A stretch of DNA of 64,000 bases from Flavobacterium suncheonense GH29-5 = DSM 17707 (GTDB lineage: Bacteria; Bacteroidota; Bacteroidia; Flavobacteriales; Flavobacteriaceae): contig NZ_AUCZ01000009.1 in the NCBI RefSeq assembly GCF_000430025.1, forward strand, positions 62,001 to 126,000, read 5' to 3'. The notes beneath the pieces were generated by a model that saw only the letters and a program-made list of their open reading frames with translations, searched no databases and was not told the DNA's origin. Position 1 is the stretch's first letter. Every line of letters starts with the position of its first letter. The translations under genes and the position numbers were made by a program. Shown here piece after piece: positions 18,075 to 27,687 of this stretch.

Positions 18075-18082
18075 CAAATGTA
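18075..18082 (-). promoter_or_regulatory. -7 element of the M1 aminopeptidase gene
   Basis: The minus strand reads TACATTTG, 20 bases before the start codon. No good -33 TTG was found at the usual distance. Confidence 0.45.
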
Positions 18083-18210
18083 AAAAAATATTGAACAGTG
18101 TGTTAAGGATTTAAGGGTTATTTGCAAATCGGGTATCCATTTTTTAGATTTTGTAAATCGGAGATTGCGTAACTTTCTGCATTAGTCCTAAATTGTATCG
18201 AACAATTGCG

Positions 18211-18218
18211 TAAATTTG
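18211..18218 (+). promoter_or_regulatory. -7 element of serS
   Basis: TAAATTTG matches the consensus and lies 22 bases before the serS ATG. The -33 region is weak. No T-box-like leader is visible; the leader would be only about 15 nt. Confidence 0.45.
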
Positions 18219-18240
18219 CTCACTTTTAAACAAAAACAGT

Positions 18241-19512
18241 ATGTTACAGATTGCTTTTATCAGAGAAAATCAGGAGAAAGTCATCCAGGCTTTGGCGAAA
18301 CGAAATTTAGACGCCAGAGAAATGGTGGCAACCGTGGTGGCATTAGACGAGAAACGCCGTGCTACGCAAGTGGAATTGGATACTATTTTAGCCGAATCCA
18401 ACAAATTGTCCAAAGATATTGGTGAACTGATGAAATCGGGCGAGAAAGCAAAAGCTGAAATTTTAAAAGAGAAATCGACTCAATTCCGCGAAAAAGGAAA
18501 GGAACTAAACGAAATTTTAAACGAAGTAACCGAAGCCTTAACGCAGGAACTTTACAAATTGCCAAATACACCGGCCGATATCGTTCCGGAAGGCAAAACA
18601 GCCGAGGACAATATCAACGTATTCGAAGAAGGAACGATTCCCGTATTGCACGAAGGTGCGTTGCCGCATTGGGAATTAATCAAAAAATACGACATCATCG
18701 ATTTCGAATTGGGAACGAAAATCACCGCTCCCGGCTTCCCGGTTTACAAAGGCAAAGGAGCCAAACTGCAACGCGCTTTGATTTCGTATTTCTTAGATAA
18801 AAATACCGAAGCGGGTTATCAGGAATTTCAGGTGCCGCACCTGGTAAACGAAGCATCGGCCTACGGAACCGGACAGTTGCCGGACAAAGACGGACAGATG
18901 TACCACGACGCCAAAGACGATTTGTACTTAATCCCGACCGCGGAAGTGCCGGTAACGAATATTTTCAGAGACGTCATTCTGCAGGAAAGCGAATTGCCGA
19001 TCATGGCTACCGGATATACGCCGTGTTTCCGTCGTGAAGCGGGTTCCTGGGGAGCGCACGTTCGCGGTTTAAACCGTTTGCACCAGTTTGACAAAGTGGA
19101 AATCGTACGCATCGAGCATCCTGAAAAATCATACGAAGCATTAGACGGCATGGTAGAACACGTAAAAGGAATCATGCGCGAATTGGGTCTGCCGTTCCGA
19201 ATTTTGCGTTTGTGCGGTGGAGATATGGGATTTGCTTCGGCTTTAACCTACGATTTTGAAGTGTTTTCCACTGCTCAGGACCGTTGGCTGGAGATTTCTT
19301 CTGTATCGAATTTTGAAACCTTCCAGGCGAATCGTCTGAAATTGCGTTTCAAAGGAAAAGACGGTAAAACACAACTGGCACACACCTTAAACGGAAGTTC
19401 TTTAGCGTTACCGCGCGTATTGGCCGGTATTCTGGAGAACTACCAAACACCGGAAGGGATTGTGATTCCGGAAGTGTTGCGCAAATATACCGGCTTCGAC
19501 ATTATTAATTAA
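18241..19512 (+). CDS. serS: Seryl-tRNA synthetase
   Basis: Charges tRNA-Ser with serine. The 423-residue protein has the N-terminal coiled-coil arm (about 30-105) that grips the long variable arm of the tRNA, then the class II core: motif 2 with PCFRREAGSWG near 260-270, and motif 3 with NGSSLALPRVLAGILEN near 384-400. Length and start are standard. A large stem-loop terminator follows at once. Confidence 0.97.
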   Translation: MLQIAFIRENQEKVIQALAKRNLDAREMVATVVALDEKRRATQVELDTILAESNKLSKDIGELMKSGEKAKAEILKEKSTQFREKGKELNEILNEVTEALTQELYKLPNTPADIVPEGKTAEDNINVFEEGTIPVLHEGALPHWELIKKYDIIDFELGTKITAPGFPVYKGKGAKLQRALISYFLDKNTEAGYQEFQVPHLVNEASAYGTGQLPDKDGQMYHDAKDDLYLIPTAEVPVTNIFRDVILQESELPIMATGYTPCFRREAGSWGAHVRGLNRLHQFDKVEIVRIEHPEKSYEALDGMVEHVKGIMRELGLPFRILRLCGGDMGFASALTYDFEVFSTAQDRWLEISSVSNFETFQANRLKLRFKGKDGKTQLAHTLNGSSLALPRVLAGILENYQTPEGIVIPEVLRKYTGFDIIN

Positions 19513-19533
19513 CAAAATCTTAGTATACCCGAC

Positions 19534-19581
19534 GATGTACTGATTGGCTAAAAAATAGCTACATTAGTACATTGTTTTTTT
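19534..19581 (+). terminator. Long bipartite stem-loop terminator after serS
   Basis: ATGTACT (19535-19541) pairs with AGTACAT (19566-19572), and an inner stem forms between GGCTA and TAGCT around an A-rich loop. A T-run follows to 19581. The next start codon is only 8 bases after the T-run. Confidence 0.75.
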
Positions 19582-19588
19582 GAGACGG

Positions 19589-21367
19589 ATGAAATATTGC
19601 TTAGGGTTCATAATGTTTTTCTTTTCGCTGACTGTTTTTTCACAAAACGAACAGTTGGCGCAAAATTATTTTGACCGTGGCGAATTTGAGAAAGCACTGG
19701 CCGTTTATGAAGATGTTGTGAAAGCACAGCCCTATAATTATCAGGCTTTTCAGAAAACAATAACGTGTTATCAGCAACTGAAACAGTATGAAAAAGCCGA
19801 AAAACTCCTCCTTGCCCGAATCGAGAAAATGCGTCAGGACAACCTGTACGTAGAATTGGGATACAATTACCAGTTGCAGAAAAACCAAAGCAAAGCAGAC
19901 CAGTATTACGACACGGCCTTAGATAAAATCAAAGAAAATCCGAACAACACCTATGGCATTGCTGCTGCGTTCGAACAAAAAGTGTTGGTGGAAAGAGCCA
20001 TTCAGGCTTATGAGTTGGGTAAAAAAGGCAACCCGAATCTTAACTTTGATTACCAGTTGGCATTGCTGCAGGGACAGTTGGGGAAAACGGATCTGATGAT
20101 AGAAAAACTGCTCGATTTTGCCTTCAGCAACCCTTCGAACCTGCCTTTGGTGCAAAATCAGCTGACGCGTTTTATGCATGAAGACGCACAGGAAACCTTT
20201 AACGGACAGTTGCGGAAATCCCTTTTGTTGCGCACCCAGAAGAATCAGGATATTTTCTGGAACCAATTTCTGAGCTGGTTTTTTGTGCAGCAGAAAGATT
20301 ACGGCAAAGCATTTTTACAGGAAAAAGCGATTTTCAAGCGCAGTCCGGATAATTTTTACAACATCATCAATCTGGCGAAACTGGCCATCGATGAAAACGA
20401 AACCGCTACCGCCACCGAAATTCTGAATTTCATTTTAGCCAATACGCAGGATCTGGAACTGCAGATGGAGGCGCACCATCAGTTGTTGTTGATGGACCTT
20501 GATAAAGCTGCCGCCAAAGACTATCCGGCCGTTAAAGAAAAAATAGATTTGCTGCTGAAAAAATATGGCGTTACACCGTATTCACTAAACCTTCAGATTT
20601 TATCCGCTCATTTTCATGCGTTTTATCTGAAACAGTACGAGACCGCCAAAGCCATACTGGAACGCGCTCTGGAATTTCCGCTGAGCAAATACCAGAAAGC
20701 CCAGGTGAAGGAAGAATTGGCCGATATTTTCCTGCTGAACGAAAAATTCAATCAGGCGATTATCTACTACGGACAGATTGAAGATGATTTGAAAAACGAC
20801 GAAGCCGGGCACGAAGCGAGTTTCAAAATGGCCAAAGCCAGTTATTACAAAGGCGATTTTCAGTGGGCGCAACAACAGTTTAAAGTGCTGAAATCCTCTT
20901 CGTCACAACTTATTGCCAACGATGCGCTAGAGCTTTTTTTGCTGATTAGTGACAACACGGTTGAGGATTCCACGCAGGTAGCCTTGAAAAAATTCGCCAA
21001 AGCCGATTTTTTAATTTATCAGAACAAAACCGCCGAAGCGCTGACGCAGTTTCAACTGTTATTGGCACAGCACAAAGGACAAAGCATTGAAGACGAAACA
21101 CTTTTAAAAGTAGGCGAGCTGTACGAAAAGCAAAACGATTTTCAGAAAGCCCTGAGTTATTATCAGCAGATTCTCGACAACCATAAAGAAAGCATTTACA
21201 CTGATGAAGCCCTGTTTTACTCGGCGGAAATTTACCGCAAGCAGTTGCAGGACCCCGAAAAGGCCAAAAGCCTGTACGAGAAAGTGATTTTTAACCATCA
21301 GGACAGCATTCACTTTGTGGAAGCACGGGTGCAGTTCAGGAAACTGCGGGGCGACACGAATTTGTGA
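19589..21367 (+). CDS. Exported TPR-repeat protein
   Basis: A 592-residue protein with a signal peptide (MKYCLGFIMFFFSLTVFSQ) and tetratricopeptide repeats for most of its length, for example AQNYFDRGEFEKALAVYEDV at the start and VGELYEKQNDFQKALSYYQQ near the end. TPR arrays hold protein partners; in Flavobacteria such proteins are often envelope-associated. ATG at 19589 is preferred over an in-frame TTG at 19580, because it places the signal peptide at residue 1 and the TTG lies in the terminator's T-run. Confidence 0.85.
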   Translation: MKYCLGFIMFFFSLTVFSQNEQLAQNYFDRGEFEKALAVYEDVVKAQPYNYQAFQKTITCYQQLKQYEKAEKLLLARIEKMRQDNLYVELGYNYQLQKNQSKADQYYDTALDKIKENPNNTYGIAAAFEQKVLVERAIQAYELGKKGNPNLNFDYQLALLQGQLGKTDLMIEKLLDFAFSNPSNLPLVQNQLTRFMHEDAQETFNGQLRKSLLLRTQKNQDIFWNQFLSWFFVQQKDYGKAFLQEKAIFKRSPDNFYNIINLAKLAIDENETATATEILNFILANTQDLELQMEAHHQLLLMDLDKAAAKDYPAVKEKIDLLLKKYGVTPYSLNLQILSAHFHAFYLKQYETAKAILERALEFPLSKYQKAQVKEELADIFLLNEKFNQAIIYYGQIEDDLKNDEAGHEASFKMAKASYYKGDFQWAQQQFKVLKSSSSQLIANDALELFLLISDNTVEDSTQVALKKFAKADFLIYQNKTAEALTQFQLLLAQHKGQSIEDETLLKVGELYEKQNDFQKALSYYQQILDNHKESIYTDEALFYSAEIYRKQLQDPEKAKSLYEKVIFNHQDSIHFVEARVQFRKLRGDTNL

Positions 21368-21463
21368 TTGGCTTCTTGAAAAGGTAAGCAACAAAAAAAA
21401 CGTTGTGTCATCTCAGAAGCGCCCCCGAATTCTAATAGTTTAACAATCTAAAAATCGAAACCA

Positions 21464-21775
21464 ATGATTATATACAACGTAACCATCAACATCCACGAAA
21501 GCGTTCACGACCAGTGGATGGACTGGATGCAGCACAAACATATAGCCGACGTTTTGGCTACCGGAAAATTCACCTCCGCACGCATGGTAAAAGTACTGGT
21601 GGATGAAGAAATGGGCGGCATAACGTATTCGATTCAATATACAACCGACTGCAAAGCAACCTTACAGCGCTATTACGACGAAGATGCACCCAGACTGCGC
21701 GAAGAAGGCTTACGACTGTTTGGCGACAAAATGCTGGCCTTCCGTACCGAATTGGAGTTGATTTCGGATCATTAA
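21464..21775 (+). CDS. DUF4286 family protein
   Basis: A 103-residue cytosolic protein matching DUF4286: an opening IIYNVTINIHESVHDQWMDW, the middle GGITYSIQYTT and the ending FGDKMLAFRTELEL. The fold is expected to be a ferredoxin-like dimer. No activity is known. It lies between the TPR protein and rsmA and may be cotranscribed with rsmA (69-base gap). Confidence 0.8.
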   Translation: MIIYNVTINIHESVHDQWMDWMQHKHIADVLATGKFTSARMVKVLVDEEMGGITYSIQYTTDCKATLQRYYDEDAPRLREEGLRLFGDKMLAFRTELELISDH

Positions 21776-21844
21776 CAGCTTATTTGATTGTAGCCCCTTA
21801 GACAGTTCGGGCATCTGACAATCCAATACGCGAAAAATCTGTTT

Positions 21845-22624
21845 ATGGATAAAGTAAGAGCAAAAAAACACTTAGGACAGCATTTCCTGAACGACGAAAA
21901 TATAGCCCGGAAAATAGGCGATACCTTAACTTTGGAAGGCTACAACCGCGTGCTGGAAATCGGTCCGGGGATGGGTGTTTTAACCAAATACCTGCTGGAA
22001 AAGCCTATTGAAACCTATGTGATTGAAATCGATACGGAATCGGTGGACTACCTCAATGCGCACTACCCGAAGCTGCACGGTAAAATCATTTCCAAAGATT
22101 TTCTGAAATACAACCTGAAGGAAGTTTTCGGAGAGGAACCGTATGCCATCATCGGAAATTTTCCGTATAACATTTCGTCGCAAATTGTGTTCAAAACGCT
22201 GGAACTGCGCGATCAGATTCCGGAGTTTTCCGGGATGTTTCAGAAAGAAGTAGCCGAACGCATCTGCGAGAAAAAAGGCAGTAAAGCCTATGGAATTCTC
22301 TCGGTCTTAACCCAGGCTTTTTACGATACGGAATATTTGTTCACCGTGTCGGAGCAGGTGTTTACACCGCCGCCGAAAGTAAAGTCAGGCGTAATGCGCA
22401 TGCGTCGCAAACCGGATTATAAATTGCCTTGTGATGAAAAATTGTTCTTCAATGTGGTGAAAACCGCGTTCAACCAAAGGCGAAAAACCCTGCGCAACAG
22501 CCTAAAATCATTCAATCTTTCGGATAATTTGCGAGAAGATAGTATCTTTGACCTCCGTCCGGAACAGATTTCGGTCGAAGAATTCATCGTACTTACCCAA
22601 AAAATAGCCGCCGATGGAGTTTAA
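21845..22624 (+). CDS. rsmA: 16S rRNA (adenine1518/1519-N6) dimethyltransferase
   Basis: RsmA (KsgA) dimethylates two adjacent adenines near the 3' end of 16S rRNA during 30S maturation. The 259-residue protein has [11 protein letters not shown] at the N-terminus, the SAM-binding loop [11 protein letters not shown] and the catalytic NFPYNISS. The C-terminal domain with [14 protein letters not shown] is complete. Its last 11 bases overlap mgtE in another frame. Confidence 0.96.
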   Translation: MDKVRAKKHLGQHFLNDENIARKIGDTLTLEGYNRVLEIGPGMGVLTKYLLEKPIETYVIEIDTESVDYLNAHYPKLHGKIISKDFLKYNLKEVFGEEPYAIIGNFPYNISSQIVFKTLELRDQIPEFSGMFQKEVAERICEKKGSKAYGILSVLTQAFYDTEYLFTVSEQVFTPPPKVKSGVMRMRRKPDYKLPCDEKLFFNVVKTAFNQRRKTLRNSLKSFNLSDNLREDSIFDLRPEQISVEEFIVLTQKIAADGV

Positions 22625-23966
22625 AATCAGCAGAGAGTTTATCGCTCAGATTGAGCAACTTATTCGTGACAACCGTGCGCAGGAACTGGAAAACCTGTTG
22701 CAGGACATTCACTTTGCTGATATTGCCGAAATCATGGAAGAACTCGACGATTACGAAGCGAGTTATGTATTCAAGATTTTGGATTCCGAACAAACCGCAG
22801 AAGCCCTTTTGGAGCTGGATGATGAAGTGCGGGAAAAAATCCTCCGCAACCTGTCCGCCAAAGAAATCGCGGAAGAGCTGGACGAGTTGGATACCGATGA
22901 TGCCGCCGACATTATTGCGGAATTGCCCCAATCGAAAATAGAAGAAGTAATTTCCGAGCTGGAAGACGTAGAACATGCAAAAGACATTGTCGATTTGCTG
23001 CGCTATGACGAACACACCGCCGGAGGTTTGATGGGGAAAGAGCTCGTGAAAGTAAACGAAAACTGGAACGTGCTTACCTGCGTGAAAGAAATGCGACAAC
23101 AGGCCGAACACGTTACAAGGGTGCACTCCATTTATGTGGTAGACGACGAAGACCGGTTAAAAGGCCGTTTGTCCTTAAAAGATTTACTGACCACTTCGAC
23201 CAAGACACCAATCAGCGAAGTGTATATTAAAAAAGTGGATTACGTTAAAGTAGACACTCCGGATGTTGAGGTGGCCCGCATCATGCAGAAATACGACCTG
23301 GAAGCCATTCCGGTAGTCGATGAAATGGGCTGTCTGGTAGGAAGAATTACCATCGACGACATCGTAGACGTGATCAAGGAAGAAGCCGATAAAGATTACC
23401 AGTTGGCTGCCGGTATCTCTCAGGACGTAGAAGCGGACGACAGCATTCTGGAACTGACCCGCGCGCGTTTGCCCTGGTTGGTTTTAGCCCTTTTAGGAGG
23501 GTTTATCAGCGTGAAAGTACTGGGAATCTTCGAACCGGCCATGAAAGCCCATGCGGAATTATTTTTCTTTACCCCGTTAATCGCCGCGATGGGCGGTAAT
23601 GTTGGGGTACAATCTTCTGCGATTATCGTACAGGGTTTGGCCAATAATGCCATTACCGGAGGCGTGATCCAACGGTTGTTAAAGGAATTGTCACTGAGTT
23701 TGCTTAACGGACTGATTTTGGCCGCCATTCTTTTTGCTGGCAGTTATTTTTTGTTAGGCTATGAAGTACATATCGGCATTACGGTTACCATTGCCTTGTT
23801 GTCCGTAATTATCATTGCGTCGCTTAACGGCACGTTTATCCCTATCATTTTAAACAAATACGGCATCGATCCCGCTTTGGCTACCGGACCGTTTATAACC
23901 ACCAGTAACGATATTTTAGGGATTTTGATTTATTTCAGTATTGCCAAATTAATACTTGGGTTTTAA
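22614..23966 (+). CDS. mgtE: Magnesium transporter MgtE
   Basis: A Mg2+ channel/transporter. The 450-residue protein has the acidic N-terminal MgtE_N domain (about 1-125), two CBS domains (about 130-255) that sense Mg2+, and five C-terminal membrane segments with the pore signature [17 protein letters not shown]. The start overlaps rsmA by 11 bases, so it depends on the rsmA transcript and likely on coupled translation. Confidence 0.95.
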   Translation: MEFKISREFIAQIEQLIRDNRAQELENLLQDIHFADIAEIMEELDDYEASYVFKILDSEQTAEALLELDDEVREKILRNLSAKEIAEELDELDTDDAADIIAELPQSKIEEVISELEDVEHAKDIVDLLRYDEHTAGGLMGKELVKVNENWNVLTCVKEMRQQAEHVTRVHSIYVVDDEDRLKGRLSLKDLLTTSTKTPISEVYIKKVDYVKVDTPDVEVARIMQKYDLEAIPVVDEMGCLVGRITIDDIVDVIKEEADKDYQLAAGISQDVEADDSILELTRARLPWLVLALLGGFISVKVLGIFEPAMKAHAELFFFTPLIAAMGGNVGVQSSAIIVQGLANNAITGGVIQRLLKELSLSLLNGLILAAILFAGSYFLLGYEVHIGITVTIALLSVIIIASLNGTFIPIILNKYGIDPALATGPFITTSNDILGILIYFSIAKLILGF

Positions 23967-24030
23967 ATCTCGGCCTTTTTCCTTAAAACCACTATCTTTA
24001 TGCTTTTAATGCGAAATCTTTACGCGAAGC

Positions 24031-24996
24031 ATGAATAAAACCCTGCAGCCTGTTTCGGCAACCAAAATCCTTCATATAGACAGCAACCATCCGTTGTTGT
24101 GGGAACAATTAGCGCAAGCCGGTTTTCAGAATGTTGAAGATTTTACCTCTTCCAAAGAAGAAGTGCAAGCCAAAATTCACGAATATCACGGCATTGTTAT
24201 CCGCAGCCGTTTTAAAATTGACCGTGCCTTTTTGGACAAAGCCGTTAACCTTCAGTTCATTGCCCGTGTGGGTGCCGGACTGGAAAGTATCGACTGTGAC
24301 TATGCGGAAAGCAAGGACGTTCGTCTGATTGCAGCACCGGAGGGCAACCGAAACGCCGTAGGGGAACACGCTTTAGGAATGCTTTTATCGCTGTTCAACA
24401 ACCTCAATAAAGCTGATAAAGAAGTGCGCTCCGGTCATTGGAAACGGGAAAGCAACCGCGGGCACGAACTTGACGGGAAAACCGTGGGCATTATCGGTTA
24501 CGGCAATATGGGAAAATCGTTTGCTAAAAAACTGAGAGGTTTTGAGGTGGAAGTGTTGTGTTACGATATTCAGAATCATGTGGGAGATGAAAATGCCCGA
24601 CAGGTTTCGTTAACCGAATTACAACAAAAAGCCGATGTCGTAAGCCTGCATACGCCCTGGACACCATTAACGGACAAAATGGTCAATGCAGACTTTATCA
24701 GTGCTTTTGCCAAACCATTTTGGCTTGTCAATACGGCGCGCGGGAAAAGCGTAGTAACTGCGGATTTAGTTGCCGCTTTGCAGAGCAAAAAAATTCTAGG
24801 CGCCGGACTCGACGTGTTGGAATATGAAAAACTGTCTTTTGAACATTTGTTTGAAGGCGAAAAACCAGCCGCTTTTGACTATTTGCTCCAGGCTGAAAAT
24901 GTTATTTTAACGCCGCATATTGCTGGCTGGACAGTGGAAAGCAAAGTGAAACTGGCACAAGTGATTGCAGATAAGATTGTGAAATTGTATCAATAG
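24031..24996 (+). CDS. D-isomer-specific 2-hydroxyacid dehydrogenase (SerA-like)
   Basis: An NAD-dependent dehydrogenase. The Rossmann motif GIIGYGNMGKSFAKKL is at about 151-166. The catalytic Arg lies in ARVGAGLESID, the Glu in LDVLEYE and the His in TPHIAGW. At 321 residues it has the catalytic and cofactor domains but no ACT domain, so it may be a phosphoglycerate dehydrogenase or a related 2-hydroxyacid dehydrogenase; the substrate cannot be decided. Confidence 0.85.
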   Translation: MNKTLQPVSATKILHIDSNHPLLWEQLAQAGFQNVEDFTSSKEEVQAKIHEYHGIVIRSRFKIDRAFLDKAVNLQFIARVGAGLESIDCDYAESKDVRLIAAPEGNRNAVGEHALGMLLSLFNNLNKADKEVRSGHWKRESNRGHELDGKTVGIIGYGNMGKSFAKKLRGFEVEVLCYDIQNHVGDENARQVSLTELQQKADVVSLHTPWTPLTDKMVNADFISAFAKPFWLVNTARGKSVVTADLVAALQSKKILGAGLDVLEYEKLSFEHLFEGEKPAAFDYLLQAENVILTPHIAGWTVESKVKLAQVIADKIVKLYQ

Positions 24997-25009
24997 CCTT
25001 CTCCTGTAT

Positions 25010-25978
25010 TCATTTCGACTTCATCTGCTCCAAAAAGAATTTTGTAACGTCCAGATTCATGACTGAAGTCGTCCAATGCCCCACGTCTTCATACGTTTTG
25101 AAAACGGCGTTTGCCTGATGCTGTTGGTAAATCTCCTGACACTTTAAATAACGGTCTTGTACCTGTTTCCCTAAATTATTTTTGATGAGGTCGCGTTCTG
25201 TGTCATTGTATGCATCGTCAAATTGTACAGCATCGTTATCGTCTAAGGCACCCATATAGATGTACTGTGGAATTTTTTTAAAGCTGGCCGCATCAAAGGG
25301 TTTTTGCAATAATTTTTCAAAGTCATAGGTTCCTATGGGGTAGTGCAGTTTTACCTTATTCAGTTGCTTTTCGGGAAGCATTAATTTTCCGTTAAAACCG
25401 CCAATAGCCAAAGCCTTTATCATTTCCGGGTGCAAAAAGGAAAAGCGGTTCGTAAAAGTGGCCGAAGCCGAAAAACCAGTCATGAAAAATTGGGTGTCCA
25501 CTTCAATTTGCAGCGATCTTAAAATGTTTTTGGCATCGGCTATCATCGCCAGCAATTGTAAATCCAGGCGCTTTAATTCAGGCGAATCGGCTACCATAAC
25601 ATCGCGGTCTAAAGCATGAGAGTAGACTAAGGGTTGCGAATCAGGTCTTGGAAAAACAGGCACCAGAAACGGAATTCTAAGGTTGGTGGCTACATTGTTC
25701 CCCACACCGTTAACGGAGGCCGAACGAATAGCGGATTGTTTATGAACCTCAATATTATCGGATGTTTTTCCCGTGTTGTTAGGCTCTACAAGCAGTACGG
25801 TCTGTTTGCGAATGGGCGTTCCTTTCGGGATAAACAGCAGGTACTCATGATGAAAACCTTTGATAATATCCTTGGGAATGACCAATAGGGTGTCTTTTGT
25901 TAAGGAAACTGTTTTTGGGTTTTGTCCGTATGATAGCAAACCGCAGGTCACAGTCAGGAAAAGCAAAAGATAATGCAT
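25010..25978 (-). CDS. Exported alpha/beta hydrolase, esterase-like
   Basis: A 322-residue secreted protein. A Met at 25978 starts a clear signal peptide (MHYLLLFLTVTCGLLSYGQ); the 38 residues that a longer frame would add upstream look random. The nucleophile elbow reads GFSAS in FFMTGFSASATFTNRF, and a likely catalytic His is in DVGHWTT near the end. Family resemblance is to PHB-depolymerase or esterase-type hydrolases. Substrate unknown. Confidence 0.75.
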   Translation of the reverse strand: MHYLLLFLTVTCGLLSYGQNPKTVSLTKDTLLVIPKDIIKGFHHEYLLFIPKGTPIRKQTVLLVEPNNTGKTSDNIEVHKQSAIRSASVNGVGNNVATNLRIPFLVPVFPRPDSQPLVYSHALDRDVMVADSPELKRLDLQLLAMIADAKNILRSLQIEVDTQFFMTGFSASATFTNRFSFLHPEMIKALAIGGFNGKLMLPEKQLNKVKLHYPIGTYDFEKLLQKPFDAASFKKIPQYIYMGALDDNDAVQFDDAYNDTERDLIKNNLGKQVQDRYLKCQEIYQQHQANAVFKTYEDVGHWTTSVMNLDVTKFFLEQMKSK

Positions 25979-26143
25979 ATCAAAGTGTTTCGTATAAAGA
26001 CGATTCCGATGACAATTTGTTACAAAGCGGTATGCAGCACTACAAAACAATTCTGATGATTGGGAAGAAATTTTGTAATTCAATGGTTTCACGTTAAGGA
26101 ATTATAATTTCTTTTCTATATTTATAAAACCAAAATATACAAG

Positions 26144-26548
26144 ATGAACAAAATAGCTTATTATATCACGTTTTTCGTCGGGGTAATTACCTGTCTGCAG
26201 TTTATTCCGCATGCTTTTATGGGATTTCCGGCCGTGCTCGAACATATAGCCAAAGGCGAAATTCAGGAGCCGGCAGCACTGGGCATGCAAATGATTTGGT
26301 TGTATTCGTCCGTCATGATGCTGTTGTCCGGGATTTGGATCTTGTTTTTAGCCAAGCCGATTAAAAACGGAGACACATCTGCACGACTTCAGGGATTACT
26401 GCTTTCCTTCGGATTAATCGCTTTCGGATTGGCGAGTATTTATTTAACGAAAGAGCTCTTCAACCATCTGTTCTTCTTTATGGCGGAAGGGATTTTGCTG
26501 TTGCTTGCCGTAACGGTTTTCTTCAGATTTAAAAACAATGAAAAATGA
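26144..26548 (+). CDS. Small four-helix membrane protein
   Basis: A 134-residue protein with four predicted membrane segments (about 5-28, 46-68, 82-101, 105-126). No family was recognised. Its TGA stop overlaps the start of the next gene by 3 bases (ATGA), so the two are cotranslated. Confidence 0.8.
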   Translation: MNKIAYYITFFVGVITCLQFIPHAFMGFPAVLEHIAKGEIQEPAALGMQMIWLYSSVMMLLSGIWILFLAKPIKNGDTSARLQGLLLSFGLIAFGLASIYLTKELFNHLFFFMAEGILLLLAVTVFFRFKNNEK

Positions 26549-26946
26549 TGCGTAATAAAGATTTGAAACGGGTAACGGGTTTGGGTGGTTTTTTCTTCAA
26601 ATGCGACAATCCGGCAGCTATTAAAGAATTTTATAAAAACCAATTGGGCATACCGGTAGACCAATACGGCTGGACCTTTTGGTGGAAAGACAAAGACGGA
26701 AACGACGGCTCGACACAGTGGTCGCCTTTTGCGGCAGATACCAAATACTTTGAGCCCAGCCAAAAACCGTTTATGATGAATTTCCGCGTGCACGATCTGG
26801 AAGCCCTTTTGGTTGCCCTGAAGGAAGAAGGGGTAACCGTTGTGGGCGACATGGAAACCTATGAGTACGGTAAATTCGGCTGGATTTTAGACCCCGAAGG
26901 CAACAAAATTGAACTTTGGGAACCTGTTGATAAGGCTTTTCTGTAA
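26545..26946 (+). CDS. VOC-family (glyoxalase-like) protein
   Basis: A 133-residue single VOC domain protein. VTGLGGFFFKCDNPAAIKEF opens the fold, and FGWILDPEGNKIELWEP closes it, the final Glu being the usual metal ligand. Members include glyoxalases and antibiotic-binding proteins; nothing identifies the ligand. It overlaps the membrane-protein gene by 4 bases, so a shared role is possible. Confidence 0.85.
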   Translation: MMRNKDLKRVTGLGGFFFKCDNPAAIKEFYKNQLGIPVDQYGWTFWWKDKDGNDGSTQWSPFAADTKYFEPSQKPFMMNFRVHDLEALLVALKEEGVTVVGDMETYEYGKFGWILDPEGNKIELWEPVDKAFL

Positions 26947-26987
26947 TTTTTTTTATATTAGCATCTCTAACCAAAAACAATTAAAAA

Positions 26988-27269
26988 ATGGAAGTAACAA
27001 GACCAGCAGAAGATTGGAATAAACCACAACAACCACAGCAGGAAAATAAAAAAGTGCTGGCAGGCGTTATGGGTATTTTATTCGGAGGAATCGGAATTCA
27101 CAAGTTTATTTTAGGGTACACTAAAGAAGGGATTATCCAAATTATTATTTCTTTAGTAACCTGCGGAATCGGAAGTTTAATCGGATTCATTGAGGGCATA
27201 ATTTACCTGACCAAATCCGATCAGGAATTTTACAACACGTATCAGGTTAATAAAAGACCTTGGTTTTAA
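26988..27269 (+). CDS. TM2-domain protein
   Basis: A 93-residue protein with a short Pro/Gln-rich cytosolic start and a TM2 domain: KKVLAGVMGILFGGIGIHKF, a short polar turn, then a second hydrophobic helix. TM2 proteins are widespread small membrane proteins of unknown function. A bidirectional terminator separates it from the convergent DUF805 gene. Confidence 0.88.
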   Translation: MEVTRPAEDWNKPQQPQQENKKVLAGVMGILFGGIGIHKFILGYTKEGIIQIIISLVTCGIGSLIGFIEGIIYLTKSDQEFYNTYQVNKRPWF

Positions 27270-27276
27270 TAAAAAA

Positions 27277-27300
27277 GGCCCGAATTTTCGGGCTTTTTTA
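27277..27300 (+). terminator. Bidirectional terminator between TM2 and DUF805 genes
   Basis: GCCCGAA (27278-27284) and TTCGGGC (27287-27293) form a 7-bp stem with T-runs on both strands. Confidence 0.85.
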
Positions 27301-27301
27301 T

Positions 27302-27664
27302 TTATTCTTGTGGAACACCAATTTCGTTTAGTTCATCACCCGGAGATTTCGGATCCTTACCATAACGATTGTTCCCTTTTTCACCCTCTGTAACCGCTAA
27401 AATCAAGCTGTAAATAGGGATTAAAAGAAACCATCCGCTTTTACCTACATCGTGCATTCTTCTAACGCCAACAGCTAAAGAAGGTAGTAATACGCCTAAA
27501 GCATAAATACCATAGGCTATTAAGAAATACTCGGAAACAGTACCTAAAAAGATTAGCCCGTAAACAATAATCATGTTAAAAAGAAAAAACATCCAGTATT
27601 CTTTTCTACGGGCTCTTCCCGAAAATTGCGCGTACTTTTTCAGTACATCAAAATAATAGTTCAT
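27302..27664 (-). CDS. DUF805 membrane protein
   Basis: A 120-residue protein with the DUF805 pattern: the opening YAQFSGRARRKEYWMFFLFN, three to four hydrophobic segments, the conserved VRRMHDVGKSGWF and a tail with NRYGKDPKSP. Function unknown; the family sits in the inner membrane. It is 23 bases downstream of the OlsF-like gene on the same strand and likely in the same transcript. Confidence 0.9.
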   Translation of the reverse strand: MNYYFDVLKKYAQFSGRARRKEYWMFFLFNMIIVYGLIFLGTVSEYFLIAYGIYALGVLLPSLAVGVRRMHDVGKSGWFLLIPIYSLILAVTEGEKGNNRYGKDPKSPGDELNEIGVPQE

Positions 27665-27687
27665 ATTTGTTTGGTTTTGGTTACTTG

